Shown here piece after piece: positions 45,822 to 55,590 of a DNA stretch of 64,000 nt; positions within the stretch are counted from its first letter, which is position 1; each line of letters starts with the position of its first letter. The stretch comes from CAHJXF01 sp038254545 (lineage in GTDB: Bacteria; Pseudomonadota; Gammaproteobacteria; Burkholderiales; Burkholderiaceae_D). The stretch lies in contig JBBSGB010000014.1 of NCBI GenBank assembly GCA_038254545.1, positions 23,667-87,666 of the forward strand, in the 5' to 3' direction. Position numbers and translations under genes: made by a program. Below the pieces are notes generated by a model. It was not told the origin of the DNA and did no database searches. It was given only the letters and a program-made list of their open reading frames with translations.

Positions 45822-46703
45822 TCAGCCCGACTCGTCGTGCTGCTCATCGACGGCGAGCTTCTCGACCCTGAGCACATCGACGCGTCGCTCGTCGGCTCGC
45901 AACACCGTGAAGCGCACGTTGCCGATGATGGCCTCTTCTCCGCGCCGTGGCAGGTGTCCCAGATGATCGGAGACGAAGCCGCCGATGGTCTCGGCCTGAT
46001 CGTGCTTGAAAGTGGTGTCGAAGAATTCGTTGAATTGATCGATCTCGGTCAGCGCGCGCACGCGCCAGCGCGGGCCGAGCGGACCGGCTTCCGCCAGCAC
46101 GATGTTGTCGTCGTCTTCCTCGAAGTCGTATTCGTCCTCGATGTCGCCGACGATCTGCTCGAGCACGTCCTCGATCGTGACCAGGCCCGCGACCCCGCCA
46201 TACTCGTCGACCACGATCGCGACGTGATTGCGATTGGCGCGAAAGTCGCGCAGCAACACGTTCAGGCGCTTGGACTCGGGGATGAAGACCGGCGGCCGCA
46301 GCATCTTGCGGATGTCGAAGTCTTCACCGCTGGTGTGGCGCAACAGATCCTTGGCGAGCAGCACGCCGATGACGTGGTCGCGGTCGTCCTCGATCACCGG
46401 AAAGCGCGAGTGCGCGGTCTCGATCACGAACGGGATCAGCTCGTCGGGCGGCTTCCTGATATCGATCATGTCGATCTGCGAGCGCGGCACCATGATGTCG
46501 CGCGCCGACAGTTCGGAGACCTGCATCACGCCTTCGATCATCGACAACGCGTCGGCATCGAGCAACTCGCGCTCGTGCGCGTGATGTAGCATCGAAAGCA
46601 GTTGTTCGCGATCCTCGGGTTCGCGCATCAGCAGCGCGGAGAGGCGCGCCAGCAGATTGGGAGCATTCTCGCGCTGGCGCGGGTGAGGCTGCGGGTCTGA
46701 CAT
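45822..46703 (-). CDS. corC: CorC/YbeX-type CBS-domain protein
   Basis: A 293-residue soluble protein with two CBS domains (DIMVPRSQIDMIDIRKPPDELI and VFIPESKRLNVLLRDFRANRNHVAIVVDEYGGVAGLVTIEDVLEQIVGDI, both in outline) and a C-terminal CorC_HlyC domain (GGFVSDHLGHLPRRGEEAI). It is linked to magnesium/cobalt efflux and ribosome stress in E. coli. Normally directly downstream of ybeY; here a small gene and a KaiC/histidine kinase pair intervene. Confidence 0.95.
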   Translation of the reverse strand: MSDPQPHPRQRENAPNLLARLSALLMREPEDREQLLSMLHHAHERELLDADALSMIEGVMQVSELSARDIMVPRSQIDMIDIRKPPDELIPFVIETAHSRFPVIEDDRDHVIGVLLAKDLLRHTSGEDFDIRKMLRPPVFIPESKRLNVLLRDFRANRNHVAIVVDEYGGVAGLVTIEDVLEQIVGDIEDEYDFEEDDDNIVLAEAGPLGPRWRVRALTEIDQFNEFFDTTFKHDQAETIGGFVSDHLGHLPRRGEEAIIGNVRFTVLRADERRVDVLRVEKLAVDEQHDESG

Positions 46704-46855
46704 TCTTGCGAATGCGTAGTGACGGGGCGATGAGAATACACGAAAGAGTTCCTCGGCCTTAAACGGATCGGTCGCCGGTCACGTCGCATCGGCGTAGCAT
46801 GCATTCGCCGATTCGCTCTGCTGTTCCCCTTGATCTTTTCAAACGAAAGTATCCC

Positions 46856-46990
46856 ATGTCCAAAGTTCAACGCAGCAACAAGGAAGTCAAGAAACCGAAG
46901 AAGGACAAGTCACCGGCAAAGGCCATCTCGGCTGGCGCCGTGAAACCTACCGTCAATACCGTGGTGCCCGATCGGCAGAAGAAGAAGTAG
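46856..46990 (+). CDS. Small lysine-rich basic protein
   Basis: A 44-residue peptide, MSKVQRSNKEVKKPKKDKSP then a short neutral middle and the end PDRQKKK. Roughly a third of residues are Lys or Arg. Short proteins with the same MSK-RSNKE-KKPKK opening are recalled in other betaproteobacteria, so this is probably a real gene. It may bind nucleic acid. The ATG at 46856 is preceded by AACGAAAG, a weak ribosome site. It stands alone on the plus strand between corC and the histidine kinase gene. Confidence 0.6.
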   Translation: MSKVQRSNKEVKKPKKDKSPAKAISAGAVKPTVNTVVPDRQKKK

Positions 46991-47088
46991 GCGAAGCCAA
47001 ACCGACTCGCTCGGCAAGCGCTGTACCCGCATCGGCGCCCGACGCCCATCACACGCGCGCGTGCACCCTAACAATCAGAGGCGCGGCA

Positions 47089-48336
47089 TCACGTCGACAT
47101 CCGACGGGGAAGCACGACGCGAAAGGTCGATCCGGCATCGGAACCCGCACTTTCCGCCTGGATCGTTCCCCCATGCGCCTCGACGATATGGCGTGCAATC
47201 GACAAGCCGAGCCCGAGGCCCCGCTCGTTGCCGTCGCGTTGCCTCGTGAACGGTTCGAAGATCTCCGCGAGCATCGCCGGCTCGATGCCGCGGCCGGTGT
47301 CGGTGATCTCGACTTCGTACAGGTCGGGTGCGGAGGTGACGGCGATCGCGACCCGCCCGCCCTGGGGCGTGAACTTGAGCGCGTTGGTCAGCAGATTCCA
47401 GAAGACCTGCTGCAGCCGGTGGCGATCAGCGCAAAGCGGTTGGGCAGGCAGCCCCTCGAGCCTCGCAGCGTCGAGCGTCACGCCCTTGGAATCGAAGAGC
47501 GGCTGCACCGCGGACAGCGCAGCCTGCACGATAGCGGCCAGGGACGTGTCCTGCCGATCGATCGACAGCTGACCGGTACGCGTGCGCGACGCGTCGATCA
47601 GATCTTCGAGCAGCCGTACTTCCTCGGCGATGTGGATCTTCATCTTGCCGAGAACGGCGCGGATGTGGTCGGGGTTCTCCAGCAAGGAGCGCGAGAGCAA
47701 TTCGACGCGCATGCTGAGCGCCGTCAGCGGGGTGCGAAGTTCGTGGGATACCTTGGCCAGGAACACCTCGCGCATACCGGCCAGCTGGTCGAGGCGCACG
47801 ATGGCTTCCTGATGCCGCGCGGCCGACCCGATCAGCGTTTCGAGCAGCTCGCGATAGACCACCATGCGACCGCGGGGCACCGGTGATTCGAGCCGGGCCT
47901 CTGCCCACAGCCGAACGCCGTTGACGTGCAGGTGTCGCGCCAGCTGTTCGCAGGCCATGGCGGTACTGAATGAATGGAACACCCATCCATAAACGATGAC
48001 GCCCGCCGGTCGATCGCCCACTGCGATCGGCGTCGCTTCGATCTCCAGCTGGTCGAGCAGGGCTTCGCGTTGCACCGTGCCGCACTCCACGGCGCGCAGC
48101 GCAAGCGATCGTTCGAGATCGTCCCCGGGCGCGCCGCTCTCGAAAATGCCGGACTGGACAAGATATTGCGCGACCTTCGCCGAGGCATACGGTCCTGCCG
48201 TGCGCTCTCCGGCCGCGTCGTAGGCCGACACGCACAGACCGGTCGCCGTCGCGAACCGCGGAAGAGCCTGTCGCCAGTCCTCCCAGTTGATGCGGATCGG
48301 GGCGGCGACGCGGCTTGCGCTGGACAAGGGGTCCAT
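47089..48336 (-). CDS. Soluble sensor histidine kinase paired with a KaiC-like ATPase
   Basis: A 415-residue cytoplasmic kinase with no membrane segment. Residues 1-145 form a sensory domain (WRQALPRFATATGLCVSAYD, ERTAGPYASAKVAQYLVQSGIF) with Cys35, Cys85 and Cys129 and a GAF/PocR-like layout. A HisKA domain with the phospho-acceptor His198 (FLAKVSHELRTPLTAL) and an ATPase domain (NLLTNALKF, DTGRGIEP, RGLGLGLSIARHIVEAHGG) follow. It begins two bases after the KaiC-like stop, so the pair is an operon. No response regulator is adjacent. This parallels the SasA-KaiC output pair of cyanobacteria in arrangement only. Confidence 0.9.
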   Translation of the reverse strand: MDPLSSASRVAAPIRINWEDWRQALPRFATATGLCVSAYDAAGERTAGPYASAKVAQYLVQSGIFESGAPGDDLERSLALRAVECGTVQREALLDQLEIEATPIAVGDRPAGVIVYGWVFHSFSTAMACEQLARHLHVNGVRLWAEARLESPVPRGRMVVYRELLETLIGSAARHQEAIVRLDQLAGMREVFLAKVSHELRTPLTALSMRVELLSRSLLENPDHIRAVLGKMKIHIAEEVRLLEDLIDASRTRTGQLSIDRQDTSLAAIVQAALSAVQPLFDSKGVTLDAARLEGLPAQPLCADRHRLQQVFWNLLTNALKFTPQGGRVAIAVTSAPDLYEVEITDTGRGIEPAMLAEIFEPFTRQRDGNERGLGLGLSIARHIVEAHGGTIQAESAGSDAGSTFRVVLPRRMST

Positions 48337-48338
48337 CG

Positions 48339-49913
48339 TCAGTCCGGTTCGGCTCCCGGCATCTCCGACGATTCCGGCATCGGCTTGCCTTGAGCGACGG
48401 CCTCCTCGATGGCGGGACTCTTGCGCGATGGGGAGCGCGCCAGCAGGCCGTAGTAGGCGGAGAACGGCAACTGTGGCACGGCATCGGTATCACCCGCGCC
48501 GTTGACGGCTTCGTCGACGAGGTTGATGCCGCCCGCGCCGATCACGTATTCGCGCGTGATCTGGATGTTCTGGCTGCCGCGCACCTTCGGCACCGCGATC
48601 GCGCGGCGCAGGCGCGTGGAGATCTCCACATAGCTGAGCAGGATGATGTTGTCGACCAGGTGCGACCCCTTCAACTCCTCGCTGATCTGCGACACGCCCA
48701 GCAGTTCGGGGCTCTCGTAGTTGAACAGCGCGGTAGCGAGCCGCCCCTTGACGTAATCGGACAGCGCGTACAGGAAATCGGCGGTCTGTTCCTTGTCGGT
48801 CAGTTCGTAGACCGCGACCGAATCGAACACGATCACGTCGATGCCTTCCTTCTCGATCTGCTTGACCACGCGATCGAAGTGAACGTCGAGCTCGAGCTCG
48901 AGCGGCGACTCGTAGAGCACGAACAGCTTGCGTTGATCGATCAGCGGCTGCAGGTCGAAGCCCAGCGTGAGGGCGTTGCGGATGATCTGGCGCGGGTGCT
49001 CGTCGAGCGTGACGAACAGCGCCTTGTGTCCCTGCTCGATCGCCGAGGTCAGCCACTGCACGCCCAGAACCGTCTTGCCGGTACCGGAGATCCCGGTGAC
49101 CATCGTGATCGACCCGACATAGGGACCGCCGGCCATCATCAGGTCGAGCGGTTTCGAGCCGGTCGAGATGCGATCACTCGACGTTGGCTGATCCTTGCTC
49201 AACTTCAGTCGCGACTGCGCCCGACGATAGACCAGGATGCCGGCGCCGGTTTCGATGCGCATCGCATGACTGCCGGTCAAGAAGTCCTGTCCGCGGGACT
49301 TGACGACCGACAGGGTGCGATGGACGCGGCGGCGCACTTCGCTGCGCGTCAGCGAGATGATGGTGTCGAACACGTAGCGCTCGTGCGCGTGTTCGGTGGC
49401 GACCTCTTCGCGCTCTGCGGTCACGAGCGTCGTGACGCCCAGGCGCGTGAGCCCTTCGATGAGCAGGTGGACGTCTTCGCGGAACGGCCGATCGTGGACT
49501 TCCGCATACAGACGCAGAGGCGTAAGGCCATCGATCATGAGGCGTCTCGCGCCGATCGATTGCAGCTCTGCCGCGAACGCCCCGTCCGAGCTGCGGAACT
49601 CGTTGAGCAGAACGGCCGGGCTGGTCTGGACGATCTTGACCTTGCCCTGCGCGATCAGACCGTCCAGGTTCCAGTCGAAGCCTTTGGCATCCCGCAAGAG
49701 TTTGGCCGGTTCGAGTTCGAACGAGACGATCACGCCCGGTTCGTCATAGAACGCCGCACCCGCGTGGATGAAACCCAGCCCGAGCGTGGTCTTGCCCGCG
49801 CCGGGCGCGCCCTCGACGAGAATGTTGTTGTTGCGCTGGATGCCGCCCAGCAGAATGCCGTCGAGGCCTTCTACCCCGGTCTTGACGAGGTCCGGCTGGG
49901 TCGAATCTTTCAT
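48339..49913 (-). CDS. Double-domain KaiC-like ATPase
   Basis: A 524-residue RecA-superfamily protein with two KaiC domains. Walker A motifs are GAPGAGKT (35-42) and GISGTGKT (274-281); the paired Walker-B-like segments are RRLMIDGL and VIVFDSVAVYE. It opens TGVEGLDGILLGGI, the KaiC family start, and the second domain opens STGSKPLDLMMAGG. By alignment from memory the clock phosphosite pair (Ser431-Thr432) corresponds to Ser417-His418 in LKGSHLVDNIILLSYVEI, so the Thr is lost. No KaiA or KaiB is seen here. It probably controls the kinase encoded next; a timing role is not shown. Confidence 0.9.
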   Translation of the reverse strand: MKDSTQPDLVKTGVEGLDGILLGGIQRNNNILVEGAPGAGKTTLGLGFIHAGAAFYDEPGVIVSFELEPAKLLRDAKGFDWNLDGLIAQGKVKIVQTSPAVLLNEFRSSDGAFAAELQSIGARRLMIDGLTPLRLYAEVHDRPFREDVHLLIEGLTRLGVTTLVTAEREEVATEHAHERYVFDTIISLTRSEVRRRVHRTLSVVKSRGQDFLTGSHAMRIETGAGILVYRRAQSRLKLSKDQPTSSDRISTGSKPLDLMMAGGPYVGSITMVTGISGTGKTVLGVQWLTSAIEQGHKALFVTLDEHPRQIIRNALTLGFDLQPLIDQRKLFVLYESPLELELDVHFDRVVKQIEKEGIDVIVFDSVAVYELTDKEQTADFLYALSDYVKGRLATALFNYESPELLGVSQISEELKGSHLVDNIILLSYVEISTRLRRAIAVPKVRGSQNIQITREYVIGAGGINLVDEAVNGAGDTDAVPQLPFSAYYGLLARSPSRKSPAIEEAVAQGKPMPESSEMPGAEPD

Positions 49914-49989
49914 GATCGATGAGGTAGCTGAGTAAACGCGAAAGTGTACAGGCGGCAGGCAGTCGGGCGCGGTGTGCTTCGAAGCGGAC

Positions 49990-50496
49990 TCAGCCCCCGC
50001 GGCGACTGCGGCGATGCGCAGCTCGATACGGATCGTCGATGCGAAAGCGCGCGAGTACGGCGCGCTCGATCGCTTCCATCGCGTCGGCGTCACTCGATTG
50101 CTCATGGTCGTAACCGCAGGCATGCAGCGTGCCGTGGATCACCAGATGCGCGCAGTGCGCCCGGAGGTCCTTTCGCTGAACGCGCGCCTCGGCGATCACG
50201 GCCGGCATGCAGATCACGAGGTCGGCCTCGATGTCGCGACCTGCGGCTTCGTAGGAGAACGTCAGCACGTTGGTCGCATGGTCCTTGCCGCGAAACGTGC
50301 GATTGAGCGCGCACCCCTCGTCGGCATCGACGAAGCGAACCGTCAGCGTCGCGTCTCCGATCGCTCGATAATCGAGGTCGCGCGCGACCGTGCCCGCGAC
50401 AGTCAGCGCAGCATGGACCCAGCGGCGTACCTGCGCGCGCGCCGGCACATCGAGATCGGTCGCGTATTGAACAGCCAGATGAAGCGTCGCAACCAT
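49990..50496 (-). CDS. ybeY: Endoribonuclease YbeY
   Basis: A 168-residue metal-dependent endoribonuclease needed for 16S rRNA 3'-end maturation and ribosome quality control. The zinc site is HGTLHACGYDHEQ, with the conserved Arg-containing segment NRTFRGKDHATNVLTFSYE upstream. Following the usual order miaB-phoH-ybeY, its start is 18 bases after the phoH stop. CorC, the expected next gene, is displaced by the KaiC/kinase pair. Confidence 0.96.
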   Translation of the reverse strand: MVATLHLAVQYATDLDVPARAQVRRWVHAALTVAGTVARDLDYRAIGDATLTVRFVDADEGCALNRTFRGKDHATNVLTFSYEAAGRDIEADLVICMPAVIAEARVQRKDLRAHCAHLVIHGTLHACGYDHEQSSDADAMEAIERAVLARFRIDDPYRAAHRRSRRGG

Positions 50497-50514
50497 CGCG
50501 CGTTTCGCACGACC

Positions 50515-51483
<969 letters not shown>

Positions 51484-51490
51484 TGCGCGT

Positions 51491-52879
51491 TCACGCTGCC
51501 GCGGACCATTCGGGTTCGTCGCGATTTTCCACGTCGCGCAGATCGTCGTCCACGGCGCCGCGCAGCGAATGCGAATTCGCGCGCGTGATCGTGGCATCGA
51601 GCATCGTGCCCACCGGCACGCTTCCTGCGAAGTTCACGACGCGATTGTTGCCGGTGCGGCCCATCATTTCGTCAGCATTTTTCCGCGAAGGGCCCTCCAC
51701 CAGGATGCGCTGCCGCGTGCCGAGCATCGCGTCGCTGATGCGACGCGCATTCGCGTCGATGGTCGCCTGCACGCGTTGCAGGCGGGCCAGCTTGGTCGCC
51801 GCATCGACGCCATCGGGTAGGCTCGCGGCTGGCGTGCCGGGACGCGGGCTGTAGATGAACGAGTACGAGGCATCGAAGCCGATGTCGGCGATCAGCTTCA
51901 TGGTTGCTTCGAAGTCGGCCTCGGTCTCGCCGGGGAAGCCGACGATGATGTCCGTCGAGATGCAGAGATCCGGCCGCACCGCGCGCAGACGCCGGACGAT
52001 CGACTTGTATTCGAGCACGGTGTAGCCGCGCTTCATCGCCATCAGCACGCGGTCAGAGCCGGACTGCACCGGCAGGTGCAGATGCGAAACCAGTTTCGGA
52101 ATGCGCGCATAGGCGTCGATCAAACGCTGGGTGAATTCCTTGGGATGCGAGGTCGTGTAGCGGATGCGCTCGACGCCGGGAATCTCGGACACGTATTCGA
52201 GCAGCGTCGCGAAGTCCGCGCGATCTTCCGCATCAGGCATCGGTGCGGTATAGGCATTGACGTTCTGCCCGAGCAGGGTGACCTCCTTCACGCCCTGCGC
52301 CGCAAGTCCCGCGATCTCGGTGAGCACGTCGTCGAAGCCGCGCGACACTTCCTCGCCGCGCGTGTAGGGCACCACGCAGAAGCTGCAGTATTTCGAGCAG
52401 CCTTCCATGATCGACACGAACGCGGTCGAGCCTTCGACCGTCGCGGGTGGCAGGTGGTCGAACTTCTCGATCTCCGGAAAACTGATGTCGACCTGCGGCT
52501 TGCCGGTGACGCGCCGCGCTTCGATCAGCGCGGGCAGGCGATGCAGCGTCTGCGGTCCGAACACCACGTCGACATACGGCGCGCGCCTGGTGATCGCCGC
52601 GCCTTCCTGGCTTGCGACGCAGCCGCCCACGCCGATCACGAGGCCGGGCTTCGCCAGCTTCAATTCGCGCACGCGGCCCAGATCCGAGAACACCTTCTCC
52701 TGCGCCTTCTCACGCACCGAGCAGGTGTTGTAGAGGATCACGTCGGCGTCTTCGGGCGTGTCGGTCTTGACCATCGTGTCACCGACAGCGAACGACGCTT
52801 CGCGCAGCACGTCGGCCATCTTGTCCGAGTCGTACTCGTTCATCTGGCAGCCGAAGGTCTTGATGTAGAGCTTTTTCAT
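51491..52879 (-). CDS. miaB: tRNA-2-methylthio-N6-isopentenyladenosine synthase MiaB
   Basis: A 462-residue radical-SAM methylthiotransferase acting on A37 of tRNA. The N-terminal cluster domain has YIKTFGCQMNEYDSDKM, the NTCSVREKA and GVGGCVASQEG cysteines, the radical SAM motif is CSKYCSFC, and the TRAM domain is at the C-terminal end (QRILVEGPSRKNADEMMGRTGNNRVVNF in outline). It starts inside the last codon of the upstream lipoprotein gene (ATGA overlap). Order miaB-ybeZ-ybeY is conserved. Confidence 0.97.
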   Translation of the reverse strand: MKKLYIKTFGCQMNEYDSDKMADVLREASFAVGDTMVKTDTPEDADVILYNTCSVREKAQEKVFSDLGRVRELKLAKPGLVIGVGGCVASQEGAAITRRAPYVDVVFGPQTLHRLPALIEARRVTGKPQVDISFPEIEKFDHLPPATVEGSTAFVSIMEGCSKYCSFCVVPYTRGEEVSRGFDDVLTEIAGLAAQGVKEVTLLGQNVNAYTAPMPDAEDRADFATLLEYVSEIPGVERIRYTTSHPKEFTQRLIDAYARIPKLVSHLHLPVQSGSDRVLMAMKRGYTVLEYKSIVRRLRAVRPDLCISTDIIVGFPGETEADFEATMKLIADIGFDASYSFIYSPRPGTPAASLPDGVDAATKLARLQRVQATIDANARRISDAMLGTRQRILVEGPSRKNADEMMGRTGNNRVVNFAGSVPVGTMLDATITRANSHSLRGAVDDDLRDVENRDEPEWSAAA

Positions 52880-53253
52880 CGCACCGGGGCCGGCAGGATC
52901 TGCGGCTGCTGCAATTTTTCGCTCTTCCAGAATTGCCACCATGACGGCTTGTCGACGACCTCGTCTTCGGCCAGCAACCAGATGCGCCGGACGTCACCGT
53001 TCAGATCGAGCTGGACGCGCGCGACGACATCGGGTGGCAGGGCGCTGCGGACCAGGGTTGAATTCGAAGGCGTGTAGATCAGCACGCCCGGTGCGAGGTG
53101 CAAGGATTTGCCGTCGGCCACGATCGCGTCATCGGCGACCTGCGTGATCTTTACCTGCACGCTGTTTTGCGGGAAGGTGCGGCACGCGCAAGCGGGGATC
53201 GAAGCCAACAGCAGAAGCGTGAATCCGAAGCCGTAGACCGAACGCATGTTCAT
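52876..53253 (-). CDS. Small exported protein of unknown function upstream of miaB
   Basis: A 125-residue protein with a signal sequence (GFGFTLLLLASIPACAC), containing two possible lipobox cysteines. The mature domain reads VQVKITQVADDAIVADGKSLHLAPGVLIYTPSNSTLVRSALPPDVVARVQLDLNGDVRRIWLL in outline, a compact beta-type fold, and ends in a Trp-rich PSWWQFWKSEKLQQP. ATG at 53253 or 53247. It overlaps miaB by four bases. No function is known; homologs upstream of miaB in betaproteobacteria are recalled. Confidence 0.75.
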   Translation of the reverse strand: MNMRSVYGFGFTLLLLASIPACACRTFPQNSVQVKITQVADDAIVADGKSLHLAPGVLIYTPSNSTLVRSALPPDVVARVQLDLNGDVRRIWLLAEDEVVDKPSWWQFWKSEKLQQPQILPAPVR

Positions 53254-53405
53254 GAACGCATGTTCATCGAGAGAAAGCTCCGCTGGTGATCGAATTGGTC
53301 GAAACGCGAGGCGCAGATTATCGTGGCCAAGGAAAAACGCGTCAAACCACGCGGCATACTATGCGCCGACTGCGGGCGACCCGATCGAGACGACAGGAGG
53401 AGTGC

Positions 53406-55583
53406 ATGAAGAACAGCGTTCGTAGTCCGCTTCCTGTCGCTCGACGAGCCGGTTCGGCTCTGAGCGGTGCGTTGCTGTTGACTGCGACCGCGGCTCTGGC
53501 GCAGGGCGTACCGATGCGTACCGATCCAGTCGTGCCCATTCGCACGGACCCGGTAGTGGTGACCGGTACTCGCACCGAGCGGCCTGCCTTCGACGTCCCC
53601 GGATCGATCGATCGCGTCGACGGTGGCGACGTCCGCGACGGCCGGCTGCAGGTCAATCTTTCCGAGAGCGTTGGTCCGGTGCCCGGACTAGTGGCGCGCG
53701 ATCGCCAGAACTACGCGCAGGACGTGCAGCTCTCGGTGCGGGGCTTCGGCGCGCGCTCGAGTTTCGGAGTGCGCGGCGTGCGGCTCTACGTGGACGACAT
53801 CCCGGCCACGCTGCCCGACGGCCAGGGCCAGATCACGCACGTCGATCTCGGTTCGGTCGATCGCATCGAGATCCTGCGCGGCCCTTTCTCCGCGCTGTAC
53901 GGCAATTCGTCCGGCGGGGTGGTGGCGGTCTATACCGAAGACGGAAAAGCGCCGGCCACCGTCACGCCCAATTTTGCCCTCGGCAGTAACCACATCGCGC
54001 GCAGCGGCCTCAAGTTTTCCGGCTCGGCCGGCGCTGTCGATGCACTCGTGGACATCAACCGTTTCACCACGCAGGGTTACCGCGACCACAGCGCCGCGCA
54101 GCGCAATCTGGCCAACGCCAAGTTCGGCATCGCACTCGACGAGGCCAGCACGCTCAAGCTGGTCTTCAACAGTGTCTCGCTCGGCAAGGCCGACGATCCG
54201 CTCGGGCTCACGCACGCGGCCTTCGATGCCAATCCGCGCGGCGTCGACGCGAGCGCGCTCTTGTTCAACACGCGCAAGTCCATGGACCAGACCCAGGCCG
54301 GGATGGTCTATACGCGACGCCTCGACGACATCAGCAGCATCCGCGTGGTCGCTTACGACGGCCATCGCAACACCATCCAGTTCCAGGCGATTCCGGTCGC
54401 TGCCCAGGCGAGTCCGCTCTCCCCCGGCGGCGTGATCGCGCTCGGCCGTGACTATCGCGGCGTCGACCTGCGCTGGACCGGAAATTTTCGCGAGGCGCCG
54501 CTCGGGCCGGTGACGGTGGTGGCGGGCCTCGCATACGACCGGCTCAACGAGAAGCGCCGCGGCTATCGCAACTTCATCGGCACGACGCTCGGCGTGCAGG
54601 GCGACCTGCGGCGCGACGAGACCAACGATGTCAACGATGCCGACGTGTACCTGCAGGCTTCGTGGAAGCTTGCGCCTCGATGGAGCATCGATCTCGGCGC
54701 GCGGCGCAGCGACGTGCGCTTCGAGTCGTCCGATCAGTTCGTCACGCCCACCAATCCGAACGACAGCGGCAAGGTGCGCTATCACGCCGTGATGCCGGTG
54801 GCCGGCGTGGTCTATGCGCCGGTGGAGGACCTGCGCTTCTACGTTTCCGCGGGTCGCGGCTTCGAGACGCCGACGCTCAACGAATTGTCGTATCGACCCG
54901 ATGGATTGAGCGGCCTGAATTTCGCGTTGCAGGCGGTGCGCAGTACCAGCGTCGAAGCCGGCATCAAGGCGCGCAGCGCGGTGGTCGGTACCGTCACCGC
55001 GGCGGTCTTCCAGGTGCATACGAACGACGAGCTGGTGACCCAGAAGAACCTCGGCGGGCGCGCGACCTTTCAGAACGCGGGCGATACGCGACGCAACGGT
55101 CTCGAGTTGTCGCTGCGCCGCGACCTGTGGAGCGCGACGCAGTTGCAGCTCGCCTACACGTTGCTGGACGCGCGTTATCGCAGCGGCTTTCTGACCTGCA
55201 CCGCGACACCGTGTCCCGTGCCGACGCGGGTGGTCGCGAGCGGCAACAAGATCCCCGGTATCGCGCGCTCGACCTTCTACGGCGAACTCGCATGGGCGCC
55301 GCCTACGGGCTGGCGCGCGGCGATCGAAGCGCGCGCGTCCAGCCGCGTGTTCGTCGATGACGTCAACAGCGATGCCGCGCCGAGTTATGCGATCGCCAGC
55401 GTTCGCGCCGGCTACCTGATGCAGTGGTCGCGATGGACGCTCACGAGCTTCGCACGCGTGGACAACATCTTCGGCCGACGCTATGCGGGCTCGGTGATCG
55501 TCAACGAAACCAATGGCCGCTTCTTCGAACCGGCGCCAGGCCGCACGTTCACCGTCGGCCTGAGCGCAGCGATCCCGCTCTAG
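53406..55583 (+). CDS. pqqU: TonB-dependent PQQ transporter PqqU (YncD-like)
   Basis: A 725-residue TonB-dependent outer-membrane receptor closely resembling E. coli YncD/PqqU, the transporter that imports pyrroloquinoline quinone. Shared blocks recalled from that protein include RQNYAQD-QLS-RGFG, RLYVDDIPATLPDGQGQ, ILRGPFSALYGNSSGGV, GRGFETPTLNELSYR, and the end VDNIFGRRYAGSVIVNE with PAPGRTF. A signal peptide (about 1-32) is followed by the doubled motif RTDPVV-x-x-RTDPVV, a TonB-box-like region. AGGAGG at 53395-53400 sets the ATG. It converges with the second receptor and lies about 2.6 kb from xoxF, the PQQ enzyme it could supply. Confidence 0.85.
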   Translation: MKNSVRSPLPVARRAGSALSGALLLTATAALAQGVPMRTDPVVPIRTDPVVVTGTRTERPAFDVPGSIDRVDGGDVRDGRLQVNLSESVGPVPGLVARDRQNYAQDVQLSVRGFGARSSFGVRGVRLYVDDIPATLPDGQGQITHVDLGSVDRIEILRGPFSALYGNSSGGVVAVYTEDGKAPATVTPNFALGSNHIARSGLKFSGSAGAVDALVDINRFTTQGYRDHSAAQRNLANAKFGIALDEASTLKLVFNSVSLGKADDPLGLTHAAFDANPRGVDASALLFNTRKSMDQTQAGMVYTRRLDDISSIRVVAYDGHRNTIQFQAIPVAAQASPLSPGGVIALGRDYRGVDLRWTGNFREAPLGPVTVVAGLAYDRLNEKRRGYRNFIGTTLGVQGDLRRDETNDVNDADVYLQASWKLAPRWSIDLGARRSDVRFESSDQFVTPTNPNDSGKVRYHAVMPVAGVVYAPVEDLRFYVSAGRGFETPTLNELSYRPDGLSGLNFALQAVRSTSVEAGIKARSAVVGTVTAAVFQVHTNDELVTQKNLGGRATFQNAGDTRRNGLELSLRRDLWSATQLQLAYTLLDARYRSGFLTCTATPCPVPTRVVASGNKIPGIARSTFYGELAWAPPTGWRAAIEARASSRVFVDDVNSDAAPSYAIASVRAGYLMQWSRWTLTSFARVDNIFGRRYAGSVIVNETNGRFFEPAPGRTFTVGLSAAIPL

Positions 55584-55590
55584 GCAACAG

